DNA of 64,000 nucleotides, taken from contig JAEYWY010000026.1 of the NCBI GenBank assembly GCA_023428695.1, positions 124,001-188,000 on the forward strand, in the 5' to 3' direction. Below are positions 41,195 through 51,160 of this stretch, piece after piece. Each line of letters starts with the position of its first letter. Within the stretch, counting starts at the first letter, position 1. Under the pieces are notes generated by a model that did not search any database, had not been told where the DNA came from, and was given only the letters and a program-made list of their open reading frames with translations. The position numbers were made by a program, and so were the translations under genes. The stretch comes from Bacteroidota bacterium. Lineage in GTDB: Bacteria; Bacteroidota; Bacteroidia; Cytophagales; Cyclobacteriaceae.

Positions 41195-44137
41195 ATGAAA
41201 GTGTCTGCTTCACAACCGTTCAAAATCATCTACTCGCTCTACCAGCACGAGTACCTGGGATTCATTTTCGAATCCTATATCGTGCATCTTGACGACAAGG
41301 GCCGGCTGACATTTCAACATCAGAATATTTCCGCGAAAAACGCACGCGAATTTTCCCGCGGGCTCGACGATCGTGATTTCGAACTCATCGAACTGATGGA
41401 TTCGATGCAGCAGGAAAACATCGTTCGCAAGTTTGCAACAAAAGCGTTCAAACCAGAAGAGTTTTTTGCCAAGACCTTTGATAAGGCCAAAGGCAACGAG
41501 ATGCTCCAGGAACAGATCGATGACTACATGGAGAAACGACGCGCAAAGATTCTCGAAAAGATAAAGGGAAAACTTTTATTCGAGATGGGCAACGATGGTG
41601 AGCCCGCGTGGAGACAAATCGACGTGCTTGATCAGCGTGCATCGATCCAGTTTCATTTCATGCGCACCAACGATCACACGAATTATTATCCGACTATTAC
41701 GTTTCAGGGGAGGAAGCTTGACCTGCCAAACAGTTCAGCTTATCTTATTTGTAAAAGTCCGGCGTGGATGGTGCTTAACGGCAAGTTGTACGGCTTTGAA
41801 AAACCTGTTGACGGCAAGAAGTTAATACCCTTTTTCACAAAGAAACACGTCCTGATTCCGAAGAACGTCGAGGAAACATACTACAACAAGTTCATCGCCC
41901 CATTGATTGCATCGTTCGATGACATAGAGGCGAACGGATTCGAGATCAACAAGACTGAGTACGATCCACATCCGGTACTTACCCTCTCAGAACTTCATGC
42001 CGTGCACGCGAAAGCGGCTCCAACGTTGTTCGGCGGCGGCCCTCAGGATGAACCGGAATCAGACGATCCCGGAAAGATCGTGTTCGACCTTTCGTTCAAG
42101 TACGGCAAACACCGTTTTCGTGGTGACAATCTGGGTCCGGTCAACGTCACCATGGAGAAACAGGGCGATAAGTATATTTTTCACCGTGTAACTCGCCGTT
42201 CCGACGAAGAGAAGAAATTCCTCAACACATTGCAGAAACTTGGTCTTCCCACGAAAGGCTTCAGGGTAGCGGTTCCGAAATCGTGGGCGTTCTCCTGGCT
42301 CAACGAGAATCGTGTCAACTTGTTGAACCTTGGATTTGAGGTCAGTCAACCTGAAAGTCGGGATAAAAAATACTTTGTCGGCAAGGCTGTCATTGAAGTT
42401 GAGGTAAAGGAAAACCTGGACTGGTTTGACATCAATGCAAAAATTCGTTTTGGAGAATTTGAAATTCCATTCAAGGATATTCGCAAGCTGATCCTGAGAA
42501 AGAAAGTCGAATTCAAACTTCCCAACGGAGAAATTGCAATCATTCCGGAAACGTGGTTGACGAAGTATTCTGACCTGTTTGCGTTAAGCGAAACGGAAGG
42601 TGAGAGCGAGAAACCCGTACTCAGAAAACATCACCTGAACCTGGTCAAGGAACTTGAAGACGGCAACCTCGCCAAGGTTCACCTGAGTGAAAAGCTTAGA
42701 AACCTCAGTTCATTCAATGGCATCAAAGACTACCCGATACCACCCGGATTTCAGGGTGAGCTACGTCCCTATCAGCGGGCCGGATTCAACTGGTTGAGAT
42801 TCCTGAATGAATACCGTCTCGGTGGTTGTCTTGCTGATGACATGGGTCTGGGGAAGACCGTTCAGACCCTTACCCTGCTTCAGGGGGAGAAAGAAAAGGG
42901 TGCAGGAACGACGTTGCTGATCATGCCGACCTCTTTGGTATACAACTGGGAGATGGAGGCGGCCAAGTTCACCCCTGCGCTGAAGATATTGAATTACACA
43001 GGCACGCTCAGGAACAAAGACATCAGGCGTTTTGAAAAATACGATCTTGTACTCACGTCATACGGGATCACCAGGCTTGACGTCGACCTGCTTTCACAAT
43101 TCTACTTCAACTACATTATACTTGATGAGTCTCAGGTAATCAAGAATCCGACATCGAACATAGCAAAGGCGGTGCGCGAACTGAAGTCACGACACAAGCT
43201 GGTGCTTACCGGTACTCCAATTGAAAATACGACGCTGGACCTTTGGTCGCAAATGTCATTCATCAATCCTGGTATTCTGGGATCTCAATCGTATTTCAGG
43301 AATGAATATCAGCATCCCATTGAGAAAAAGAATGACGAAACAAAGTCGCGCAAACTTCATGCGGTTATCAAGCCATTCATTTTACGAAGGCATAAGTCAC
43401 AGGTAGCAAAAGAGCTTCCTGAAAAAGTCGAAAACATTCAGTACAGTTCAATGACTCCCGACCAGGAGAAACGCTATGAGGAGGTGAAGGCGATGTACCG
43501 CGAGAAAATCTTCAAGCTTATCGAAACCGAAGGACTGGGCAACAGCAGGTTCATTATTCTCGAGGGCCTCACCAAGCTGAGACAACTTGCGAACCATCCC
43601 AGAATGATCGAACCTGGTTACTCAGGAGATTCGGGTAAGCTTGAGGACATTACGCACATGCTTGACAACGCGATTTCTGAAGGGCACAAGGTTTTGATTT
43701 TTAGTCAGTTTGTGAAGCACCTGGATCTGGTTCGGCAACATCTGAAGAGCCGGAAACTCGACTTTGCTTATCTCGACGGATCAAGTACTGACCGAAAGGA
43801 ACAGGTTGAGCGTTTTAACAGGGACAAGAATCTGAAGATTTTCCTTATTTCGATCAAGGCTGGCGGGCTTGGACTCAACCTCACGGAAGCGGATTATGTG
43901 TTCATTCTCGACCCCTGGTGGAACCCGGCAGTGGAAGCGCAGGCTGTGGATCGCGCGCATCGTATCGGACAAAAAAACAAAGTCTTCACGTACAAATTCA
44001 TTACCCGCGATACTGTGGAGGAGAAGATACTTATGTTGCAGCAGCGCAAGCTCAAGCTGACGACAGAGCTTATCACGACCGAAGAGAGTTTTATGAAACA
44101 ACTCACCCGGGAGGACATTGAGCAGATGCTTTCCTGA
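41195..44137 (+). CDS. SNF2-family DEAD/DEAH-box helicase
   Basis: A 980-residue Swi2/Snf2 ATPase with a long N-terminal region (about 1-515) of unrecognised fold, then the two helicase lobes. Motif I is D-D-M-G-L-G-K-T near 547-554, motif II D-E-S-Q near 644-647, motif III L-T-G-T-P-I-E-N near 671, and the C-terminal lobe contains A-G-G-L-G-L-N-L and H-R-I-G-Q near 889 and 926. Bacterial members, such as RapA, remodel DNA-protein complexes. The gene has its own promoter region and no restriction, methylase or defence partner beside it, so a housekeeping transcription or repair role is more likely than defence. Confidence 0.92.
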   Translation: MKVSASQPFKIIYSLYQHEYLGFIFESYIVHLDDKGRLTFQHQNISAKNAREFSRGLDDRDFELIELMDSMQQENIVRKFATKAFKPEEFFAKTFDKAKGNEMLQEQIDDYMEKRRAKILEKIKGKLLFEMGNDGEPAWRQIDVLDQRASIQFHFMRTNDHTNYYPTITFQGRKLDLPNSSAYLICKSPAWMVLNGKLYGFEKPVDGKKLIPFFTKKHVLIPKNVEETYYNKFIAPLIASFDDIEANGFEINKTEYDPHPVLTLSELHAVHAKAAPTLFGGGPQDEPESDDPGKIVFDLSFKYGKHRFRGDNLGPVNVTMEKQGDKYIFHRVTRRSDEEKKFLNTLQKLGLPTKGFRVAVPKSWAFSWLNENRVNLLNLGFEVSQPESRDKKYFVGKAVIEVEVKENLDWFDINAKIRFGEFEIPFKDIRKLILRKKVEFKLPNGEIAIIPETWLTKYSDLFALSETEGESEKPVLRKHHLNLVKELEDGNLAKVHLSEKLRNLSSFNGIKDYPIPPGFQGELRPYQRAGFNWLRFLNEYRLGGCLADDMGLGKTVQTLTLLQGEKEKGAGTTLLIMPTSLVYNWEMEAAKFTPALKILNYTGTLRNKDIRRFEKYDLVLTSYGITRLDVDLLSQFYFNYIILDESQVIKNPTSNIAKAVRELKSRHKLVLTGTPIENTTLDLWSQMSFINPGILGSQSYFRNEYQHPIEKKNDETKSRKLHAVIKPFILRRHKSQVAKELPEKVENIQYSSMTPDQEKRYEEVKAMYREKIFKLIETEGLGNSRFIILEGLTKLRQLANHPRMIEPGYSGDSGKLEDITHMLDNAISEGHKVLIFSQFVKHLDLVRQHLKSRKLDFAYLDGSSTDRKEQVERFNRDKNLKIFLISIKAGGLGLNLTEADYVFILDPWWNPAVEAQAVDRAHRIGQKNKVFTYKFITRDTVEEKILMLQQRKLKLTTELITTEESFMKQLTREDIEQMLS

Positions 44138-44154
44138 CCATTGCGGCGATTTCG

Positions 44155-44162
44155 TACTTTTG
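44155..44162 (+). promoter_or_regulatory. Predicted -7 element for the SDR gene
   Basis: TACTTTTG matches TAnnTTTG exactly, 34 bases before the SDR ATG and just past the helicase stop. CTG at 18 bases upstream is a weak -33. Confidence 0.4.
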
Positions 44163-44196
44163 TCGCGGCCCGACGGGCTTCAAAAAAAATCAACTC

Positions 44197-45003
44197 ATGA
44201 AAGACAAAGTTGTAGTCATTACCGGTGGGAGCTCCGGCATTGGCAAAGCGCTGGCTGAAGAATTCGGACGTAAGGGTTCCCGCATACTGATCACAGGAAG
44301 GAACGTTGATGAGCTTAACAACGTGGTGGCGGAACTTGCCGCAAAAGGAATCGACATCGCTGGCTTTCGAGCCGATGTTAGTATCGAGGATGACAACCGG
44401 TTGATGGCCGAAGAAGCTATCCGGCGTTTCGGACGAATAGATGTACTTATCAACAATGCCGGAATCAGCATGCGCGCACTCTTTTCAGAAGTTGATCTGG
44501 ATGTCGTAAAGAAAGTCATGGACATAAACTTTTACGGTGTCATATACGCCACGAAATATTGTCTTCCTGAAATCATTCGCAACAACGGATCGGTTATAGG
44601 AATTTCTTCGATCGCCGGATTCCGCGGTTTGCCAGGACGGACGGGCTACTCCGCCTCGAAGTTTGCGCTCAACGGTTTTCTTGAAGTGTTGCGGACTGAG
44701 CTATTGAAGACGGGTGTCCATGTGCTTACGGCTTGCCCCGGTTTTACAGCATCGAATATACGGCGTCGTTCCCTGAACCGGGATGGACATCAGCAGGGGG
44801 ATTCACCGCGGCAGGAAGAGAAAATGATGACGGCAGAGGAATGTGCCCGACATATTTACAACGCTACCGTCAGGCGCAAGCGTACGCTGATCCTTACTAC
44901 CCAGGGAAAACTTGCTGTGTGGCTGAATAAATGGTTCCCCTCACTGGCAGACCGGATGGTTTACAACGTCATGGCCAAGGAGAAGGATGCGCCGATTCGC
45001 TGA
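44197..45003 (+). CDS. Short-chain dehydrogenase/reductase
   Basis: A classical SDR of 268 residues. The NAD(P)-binding T-G-G-S-S-G-I-G is at 9-16, N-N-A-G at 86-89, the catalytic serine is in I-S-S-I-A near 137, and the Y151-x-x-x-K155 pair is in Y-S-A-S-K. R36 after the second strand suggests preference for NADP. The C-terminal 70 residues carry a hydrophobic, tryptophan-containing segment (A-V-W-L-N-K-W-F) like those of membrane-associated dehydrogenases. The substrate is unknown. Its stop lies two bases from that of the convergent transglutaminase gene. Confidence 0.9.
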   Translation: MKDKVVVITGGSSGIGKALAEEFGRKGSRILITGRNVDELNNVVAELAAKGIDIAGFRADVSIEDDNRLMAEEAIRRFGRIDVLINNAGISMRALFSEVDLDVVKKVMDINFYGVIYATKYCLPEIIRNNGSVIGISSIAGFRGLPGRTGYSASKFALNGFLEVLRTELLKTGVHVLTACPGFTASNIRRRSLNRDGHQQGDSPRQEEKMMTAEECARHIYNATVRRKRTLILTTQGKLAVWLNKWFPSLADRMVYNVMAKEKDAPIR

Positions 45004-45005
45004 CA

Positions 45006-46916
45006 TTACGTCTTCGTCAGGAACACAAGTTTGGTATTGTCCGCCTTTGTTACCGATTTATAGAAGTCAACCAGTTCCTGATATGATTGCGGTGGAAATT
45101 CACCCGACTTCACTTTGAACCGTCTGAAGTAAACCACCTTTCCCTGGTCGACGAAAAATCGCGATTCGTATTCACCGAACGGTGAAGTTATCGTCACCGG
45201 TTCGGGAAGAAATTCCGGAAAGATGTCTTCGGGAATTTCATAGATGACAGAATCGATGTCGGTAAGCGGCGTACGTACGACAATGTCATTAACCCTCTTT
45301 TCAAGTTTTTCGGGCACGAATGAATTTCTGTTCATCAGGTTCGGCGTCAGAAAGAGTCGTTTTCCGCTCACGGTGGCAAGATTCGGCAACGTGAGGTTCA
45401 ATGACACCTCAGCCACGGGAGCATTGCCCTCGTACGTTGTTTTCATGTTATAAGACTGAATGTCGAATGACGGAATACGCACATTCTTCTGCACCCAGGT
45501 TTTCTGGTCATCCGCACCTGAGGTAGTGTAATAACCAACGTGAGAATCGTCGTCATAACGCGCCCCTTTGTAACGGGTTAATACCGAAGCAGTACCGCGA
45601 CCGTTGGCGTTCAGCTTCACATTAGCCTTTCTGATCATTACATCAGTGTTGGCGTCGTATGAAGGTGTTTTGACCAGCTTGCTTCCGGTTTCAGCGATAA
45701 GGTGTCCATATCGGTTCTGCGTGAACCTTCCCAGATATCCAAACGGTGTTGTCTGACTGGTGCATTCGAGCCAGATTGTATCGTTCTTATGAGGCACTGC
45801 GACGATAATATGGTTGGACTGGTCATTGGGAAAATCCGTAAACACTTCCCCTGCATCTTGGCCAGCCATGATTGTAGTATAGTACCCTGTTATACCGACT
45901 TCCTTGAGCAATGCTACCATGTAATTGGACAGCGCCTTACAGTCGCCATAACCCATTTGATCAACGACGCGGGCTTCAAAGGGCTGCAGACCGCCGATTC
46001 CAACCTGAATGCTTACATATCGTGTTTTATTCTGGAGGAATTCATAAAGGATCTTGATTTTCTCATAGTCAGATTTGCCTTCGGTCATTGATTTAACCTT
46101 TTGGATGGTGGCGTCAGGCAACTTGTCGCGACCGGCGTTCACACTCCACTGCCATTTTCCAAAGTTTTCCCAGGTATCCATCCTTCCGGGATAGCCGCCA
46201 TAGTCAAAATCTACAGGACCGGCGAGAACAGTTGGAACGAATCTTCGCGAATCCGGAGCCAGCTTCTCCCAACGCAGTGGCTTGAAATCAGTGTACAGCC
46301 ATTCGAGACGTTCGGTATTTCCTTCTGTGCTTTTCGTGGGCTCGGGTGCATTTACTGTTTTGTAGCGCGGTTTGAGATTGGGCGGATAAATTATCGTATA
46401 GACGGATCGTTGTATCGACACTTCATCATCGCTGTAAAGACGCCACGTCGGAAAGGAATACAGGAATTTGTTTTCGACTTCGTATTCGAATTCTACCGTA
46501 TAGGGATATATGTTGTGCGAAAGGTCGACATATTTGATGCGGTTATCGCTGAACAGGGAAAATCCATCGAAAGCGCTGCGATCGTAAATGTCTGAGGGTT
46601 TAAGTTTCTTGATTAGTTTTCCGTTGGCATCGTACGACGCAGCTTTAAGCGAGGTAATCCGCCTCATCTTGTCGTAACCAACGACCTTTTCGGCGAGTCT
46701 TTTTCCGTTGGGATTCAGGATTGTTATGACTTCGCGAACGCGGTATGATGATTTGTCTTTTGCCAGTACACGAAACTCAAAGATTTCCTCACGAATAACG
46801 CCGTACATGTTTTTCTTCATGTCTTCGGGAATTGCAGAAACGGGGTAAACCGGATCTGCAGCGAAGCCGGCGCAAGTTGCCAGCAGGGCTATCAGTAATG
46901 ATACGAACCTCATCAT
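45006..46916 (-). CDS. DUF3857/transglutaminase-like secreted protein with intact catalytic triad
   Basis: A 636-residue exported protein with signal peptide (about 1-20), an N-terminal DUF3857 beta domain (about 50-230), a transglutaminase-like core (about 265-400) and a C-terminal DUF2569/DUF3858-like region. The triad is visible: C326 in G-Y-G-D-C-K-A-L, H369 in Q-S-N-H-I-I and acidic E384 in I-W-L-E-C-T-S-Q. The family is common in Bacteroidota, and its substrate is unknown. The start lies one base after the stop of a paralogous gene, indicating co-transcription. Confidence 0.86.
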   Translation of the reverse strand: MMRFVSLLIALLATCAGFAADPVYPVSAIPEDMKKNMYGVIREEIFEFRVLAKDKSSYRVREVITILNPNGKRLAEKVVGYDKMRRITSLKAASYDANGKLIKKLKPSDIYDRSAFDGFSLFSDNRIKYVDLSHNIYPYTVEFEYEVENKFLYSFPTWRLYSDDEVSIQRSVYTIIYPPNLKPRYKTVNAPEPTKSTEGNTERLEWLYTDFKPLRWEKLAPDSRRFVPTVLAGPVDFDYGGYPGRMDTWENFGKWQWSVNAGRDKLPDATIQKVKSMTEGKSDYEKIKILYEFLQNKTRYVSIQVGIGGLQPFEARVVDQMGYGDCKALSNYMVALLKEVGITGYYTTIMAGQDAGEVFTDFPNDQSNHIIVAVPHKNDTIWLECTSQTTPFGYLGRFTQNRYGHLIAETGSKLVKTPSYDANTDVMIRKANVKLNANGRGTASVLTRYKGARYDDDSHVGYYTTSGADDQKTWVQKNVRIPSFDIQSYNMKTTYEGNAPVAEVSLNLTLPNLATVSGKRLFLTPNLMNRNSFVPEKLEKRVNDIVVRTPLTDIDSVIYEIPEDIFPEFLPEPVTITSPFGEYESRFFVDQGKVVYFRRFKVKSGEFPPQSYQELVDFYKSVTKADNTKLVFLTKT

Positions 46917-46917
46917 C

Positions 46918-48945
46918 CTATATCTTCTTTTTCAGGACAATTTGTTCAGATTGTTTGGCAACGACCTGGTTGAAGTATTCGCGTAAGTCAGAATACTCCA
47001 TTTGGGTGAACAGACTCTTGTTTATTGAGAAGCTGCTCGTAACAGAAATCGTGTTGCCGAGACGGCTGACGCTGTAAACATATCGCGAAGCGTTTTGAGG
47101 CAGCATCATGATTTTGGATTGTGGCATTTCATCAATATCGTATCCGTCAGGAATTTCAAATTTCAGTACGTATACCTCATCCGATGGGAAACCAAAATCG
47201 ACAGGGTACTCGCGCTTTTCAAGCTTGAAAGGATTTGAAGTCATCTGCCCAATGACGATCGGGTTAATATAGATTACGTCTCCGGCAGTAGTTGTATGGT
47301 TATTGATTTGCAGTTCAAAGTTTTCCTTGAGTGACTGGCCGATGTCCTTGAGATTTTCAAAATTCTGTTTTGAAATTTCCCACTCGCGTCCTGCAAGCAA
47401 TTGCTTTACGTACTCTTCTTCGCCACGGACAAGCAGTTTCTTCCTTTCATTCAATGCCTTGTACCCCGTGTACTCCATCGACATATTTCCTTCGAGCTGT
47501 CCATCAGCAAGGAGTTTGAGAGCGAGCTGATGTACGGCCCTTGTTTTTACCGGTGACTTGATGTCGATCCAACGACCTCCTGCTTTAGAGATCACAAAAC
47601 CCTTTCCATTGAGACATCGCTCCGGAAGGATATCGGCCGGGAGCAACGGTTCCGTTGCGTCAAGTAGCATACGCTTATCGCCGAATGCCACCAGCACTAA
47701 TACGTGATTAAACTGCGTCGATACCGGAATATGTTCGCGGATGAATCCATGATCCCTGGTACTGATAAGCACAGGCTCTACGACGAAACCTGCCTTGTCA
47801 AGCATGGACGCCAGCAGAAGATTTATTTCCGCCGAGTTCCCTTTTCGTCCATCGAGAACCTTCTTCAGATTGCTGCTCGTGAAATCTGTGGAAACTCTGT
47901 TCCATTCAACTGTTCTCTTAACGTGACTGTGGATGGCGACGATTTTTTCTTCGGGTGTAGCAAGTCCGGCAGTGAGGTCTTCCGTAAGTTTTTTCAGATG
48001 GCCGTTGCCAGTGACCTCACCAAGAAAGTCGCTGTTGTCCGCATAGAATTTATTGATATCCTCCCACGTGCCCATGTATCTTTTCATTGGCTGCTGGGGA
48101 AACTGCGTGAAGGCGAGCTCAAAGTTGATACGACTCAGGTAATCCTTTTCAGTCGTAATAAACGGTTCAGCTTTGAATGCAGGGACGTTTTTCGCAACCC
48201 ACCTGTATCTGTGTTCCTGAAAGTCGAGTTTTTCTGTGGAGGCTGCCGCATTGCCACCGCGAAGATCACCACTGCGATCTTGTCGGATTCGAAGTATAAT
48301 GCTTCCGGCTGTCGTCTTGTGTTCGTTGACGTCAAAGATCACGTATCCCTGAGTGTATTTGTCGTAGTGGAACCACTCGGGAAAGGATGCGCGATATTCT
48401 GTGAGTACCACGGGGATATCGTACTGAAACTGCCATCCTTTGTAATTGAAAACGAAGTCAGAACTTAGTCTGTATGAGTACTCAATGACTGATCCTTCCT
48501 TGACATTCGGGAGCGTGAATTTTGTGAGGTCATGGTTTTTGTCCACGACTTCTTTGAAGACCGATTCGGACTTCATCTTTGTCTCGCTGATTTTGCCATC
48601 AACGAGGTTGTACGTCACTGCCTTCAACGCGCTGATTTTTTCATCGTTATCACCCGAGCGATAGGTCTGTATCGAATAATCTGCGTAACCGAGTCCTTCT
48701 TTGCGAAGTATCTTGATTCGTCGCAGGCGTTCGAAAACGACACGAAAACCTTTCTCCTGATTGTATTCAAGAGAACTTTGACCATAATCCACAAGGATCA
48801 CAGCAGCTGCGGAGGTATCAGGATCATACGTGGTCATTTTAAGTTCCTCCATTGAAACGTCGCCGAATTTAGCCGGAGCTTTTTGGGAATAAACGGGGAT
48901 CAGTAAAGCAAAATGAAGGATTACAGTAATTAAAAAAGATTTCAT
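46918..48945 (-). CDS. DUF3857/transglutaminase-like secreted protein lacking the catalytic cysteine
   Basis: A 675-residue paralogue of the next gene with signal peptide (about 1-20), DUF3857 domain (about 60-260) and transglutaminase fold (about 325-440). At the position of the nucleophile the sequence is K-G-N-S-A-E-I-N-L-L-L, so the cysteine is replaced by S371, while H414 (F-N-H-V-L-V) and D429 (L-L-D-A-T-E) remain. It is therefore probably not a cysteine-dependent enzyme and may bind substrate or partner. It is the upstream gene of the pair, in a two-gene operon. Confidence 0.85.
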   Translation of the reverse strand: MKSFLITVILHFALLIPVYSQKAPAKFGDVSMEELKMTTYDPDTSAAAVILVDYGQSSLEYNQEKGFRVVFERLRRIKILRKEGLGYADYSIQTYRSGDNDEKISALKAVTYNLVDGKISETKMKSESVFKEVVDKNHDLTKFTLPNVKEGSVIEYSYRLSSDFVFNYKGWQFQYDIPVVLTEYRASFPEWFHYDKYTQGYVIFDVNEHKTTAGSIILRIRQDRSGDLRGGNAAASTEKLDFQEHRYRWVAKNVPAFKAEPFITTEKDYLSRINFELAFTQFPQQPMKRYMGTWEDINKFYADNSDFLGEVTGNGHLKKLTEDLTAGLATPEEKIVAIHSHVKRTVEWNRVSTDFTSSNLKKVLDGRKGNSAEINLLLASMLDKAGFVVEPVLISTRDHGFIREHIPVSTQFNHVLVLVAFGDKRMLLDATEPLLPADILPERCLNGKGFVISKAGGRWIDIKSPVKTRAVHQLALKLLADGQLEGNMSMEYTGYKALNERKKLLVRGEEEYVKQLLAGREWEISKQNFENLKDIGQSLKENFELQINNHTTTAGDVIYINPIVIGQMTSNPFKLEKREYPVDFGFPSDEVYVLKFEIPDGYDIDEMPQSKIMMLPQNASRYVYSVSRLGNTISVTSSFSINKSLFTQMEYSDLREYFNQVVAKQSEQIVLKKKI

Positions 48946-49028
48946 ACACCGGGTGCGTTAGTTAGGTTAAGCGCATAATTTTAAGGAAAATCTGTGAGAT
49001 ATAAAATGATCATTGTCCACCCATTCAT

Positions 49029-49036
49029 TACGTTTG
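49029..49036 (+). promoter_or_regulatory. Predicted radA promoter -7 element
   Basis: TACGTTTG matches TAnnTTTG exactly. It lies downstream of an alternative TTG start (49013) and 24 bases before the preferred TTG start (49061), which supports the shorter protein. Confidence 0.4.
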
Positions 49037-49060
49037 TCATACATTCAAATCAAATCGGCC

Positions 49061-50434
49061 TTGGCTAAAGCGAAATCAACATTTTTTTGTCAGTCTTGCG
49101 GATACGAATCATCGAAATGGCTTGGGAAATGCCCCTCGTGTTCGGCGTGGAATACATTCGTCGAGGAGGTCGTCGTTAAAAATGAATCATCGAAGACGGA
49201 ATGGAGACAGGATACCGCGCGGACCAAAACAATTAAGCCGAAGACACTGGATGAAATTGAAACCGGATCGGAGTATCGTATCGGCAGCGGTGACGCCGAA
49301 CTCAACCGCGTTCTCGGAGGCGGGATCGTTCCGGGCTCACTTGTTCTGATTGGCGGCGAGCCGGGAATCGGAAAGTCGACGCTCATGCTACAGGTTGGAC
49401 TTCAGGTTAAGAATCTTAAAGTGCTGTACGTATCCGGTGAGGAAAGTGAACAACAAATCAAGATGCGTGCACAACGGTTGGGCTATTCTTCCGATCAGTT
49501 CTTTATGCTCACCGAAACACAAACACGGAATATATTCACAGCGATCGAAAGCGTTCAGCCCGACATCGTTGTTATCGATTCTGTTCAAACACTCTACTCA
49601 CACGTACTTGATTCCAGTGCAGGAAGCATCGGCCAGGTACGCCAATGCGCCGGCGAGTTTATGAAGTTCGCCAAAGAAACAGACACACCGGTATTCCTGA
49701 TAGGGCACATTACCAAAGATGGAATGCTGGCGGGCCCGAAGGTTCTCGAACACATGGTCGACACCGTGTTACAGTTTGAAGGTGATCGCCATCTGTCGTA
49801 CCGGATATTGCGCACAACGAAGAACAGATTTGGATCGACATCTGAAATCGGAATTTATGAGATGCTGGGAAACGGTCTTCGGGAAGTCAGCAATCCATCG
49901 GAAATACTGATTTCGCAGAAGGACGGACAATTGAGCGGCGTGACCATTGGCGCCACCATTGAAGGAAACAGACCGCTGCTGATTGAAATACAATCGCTGG
50001 TCAGCCCGGCATCTTTCGGTACACCTCAGCGCACGCCCACGGGATTTGATCACAAACGACTTAACATGCTTTTGGCTGTGCTGGAAAAAAGATGCGGCTT
50101 TCGCATGGGAACCCAGGATGTCTTTTTGAACATGGCAGGCGGGATAAAGGTGGAGGATCCCGCAATTGATCTGGCCGTTTGCGTTTCGGTCATCTCATCG
50201 ATGGAAGAAATTCCTATACCGGATCACATTTGCTTCGCTGCTGAAATCGGGCTTGGTGGTGAATTGAGAGCTGTGAACAAAATTGAACAACGGATTTCTG
50301 AAGCAGAGAAACTCGGATTTCGCGAAATCTTTGTCTCTCGTTTCAGCCAGCGGGGAATCGAACAATCAAAATCAAAAATTCAGGTTCGTTCATTTGCGCG
50401 ACTCACCGAGGTTTTCGAGGAGCTCTTTGGATAA
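49061..50434 (+). CDS. radA: DNA repair protein RadA
   Basis: RadA (Sms) is a RecA-like, hexameric helicase that extends recombination intermediates. With the TTG start at 49061 the protein is 457 residues and begins like known RadA proteins (A-K-A-K-S-T-F-F-C-Q-S-C-G). The zinc finger has C10, C13, C24 and C27, Walker A G-E-P-G-I-G-K-S-T is at 99-107, the RadA motif K-N-R-F-G follows in the ATPase core, and the C-terminal Lon-protease-like domain is complete. A TTG at 49013 extends the frame but lies upstream of the predicted promoter. Confidence 0.95.
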   Translation: MAKAKSTFFCQSCGYESSKWLGKCPSCSAWNTFVEEVVVKNESSKTEWRQDTARTKTIKPKTLDEIETGSEYRIGSGDAELNRVLGGGIVPGSLVLIGGEPGIGKSTLMLQVGLQVKNLKVLYVSGEESEQQIKMRAQRLGYSSDQFFMLTETQTRNIFTAIESVQPDIVVIDSVQTLYSHVLDSSAGSIGQVRQCAGEFMKFAKETDTPVFLIGHITKDGMLAGPKVLEHMVDTVLQFEGDRHLSYRILRTTKNRFGSTSEIGIYEMLGNGLREVSNPSEILISQKDGQLSGVTIGATIEGNRPLLIEIQSLVSPASFGTPQRTPTGFDHKRLNMLLAVLEKRCGFRMGTQDVFLNMAGGIKVEDPAIDLAVCVSVISSMEEIPIPDHICFAAEIGLGGELRAVNKIEQRISEAEKLGFREIFVSRFSQRGIEQSKSKIQVRSFARLTEVFEELFG

Positions 50435-50497
50435 AGTATACGGTCCTTTTTCTGTAGATTGATTGAATATTAAACGACTGATCCGTTCATTTGCCTC

Positions 50498-51103
50498 ATG
50501 GAAGAACTTTTTACGAGCACGTTTGGAGTAAGTGAGGAAGTTTACAGCTACGTTCTATTGCCACTGTTGATCTTCCTGGCCCGCATAACGGATGTATCTA
50601 TAAACACAATCCGCATTATCTATGTTCTTGGTGGCCGGCGGGTTACGGCTACCCTTCTTGGCTTTTTTGAATCGCTCGTGTGGTTGATGGCGATCAGCCA
50701 GATCTTCAATCACCTTGATAACTGGATTTGTTATGTTGCTTATCCCGGCGGATTTGCAACCGGAATTTTCGTTGGGATGGTCATTGAAGAACGAATCGCC
50801 TACGGTAAGGTTATTGTGAGAATCATTACCCGGAAGAGTGTTGTAGGGCTTATGGAATACCTTAACGGTGAAGGACTGCGTTACACACATGTTGATACAG
50901 TGGGACCAGATGGACGCGAGAATCTGGTTTTTACGGTGCTGGAACGCGAAAAACTGGATGCACTTCTTACGGTACTCAAGAAGAATCTGCCAACGGCGTT
51001 TTATACCGTGGAAAAGGTCAATCGTGCATCAGACCAGGCCTTACCGGACAAACAGACCTCGGGGGGACCTTTATCATGGCTCCGCAGCATTCGACGCGAA
51101 TAG
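50498..51103 (+). CDS. UPF0316 membrane protein (DUF5698 plus DUF2179)
   Basis: A 201-residue protein with three hydrophobic segments (about 17-32, 45-65 and 78-98) of the DUF5698 type, followed by a soluble DUF2179 domain (about 105-180, ending A-F-Y-T-V-E-K-V). The R-I-T-D-V-S-I-N-T-I-R-I near residue 29 is a family landmark. DUF2179 domains are ferredoxin-like and linked to small-ligand or nucleotide sensing in related proteins, but no ligand is known for this branch. It follows radA after 63 bases and precedes a DUF6263 gene. Confidence 0.85.
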   Translation: MEELFTSTFGVSEEVYSYVLLPLLIFLARITDVSINTIRIIYVLGGRRVTATLLGFFESLVWLMAISQIFNHLDNWICYVAYPGGFATGIFVGMVIEERIAYGKVIVRIITRKSVVGLMEYLNGEGLRYTHVDTVGPDGRENLVFTVLEREKLDALLTVLKKNLPTAFYTVEKVNRASDQALPDKQTSGGPLSWLRSIRRE

Positions 51104-51160
51104 TTTTCATGTTTTTTTGGGTGAATATTACTTACCTTGGGCGCCATTAAACCTCATTTT

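Noticed and set aside
41195..44137. SNF2 helicase as part of an anti-phage defence system
   Set aside because: Neighbours are a permease, rbfA and an SDR oxidoreductase; no nuclease, methylase or phospholipase partner is present.
47704..48468. 254-residue plus-strand frame inside the upstream DUF3857 gene
   Set aside because: Antisense to a conserved domain, no homology features, no upstream signals.
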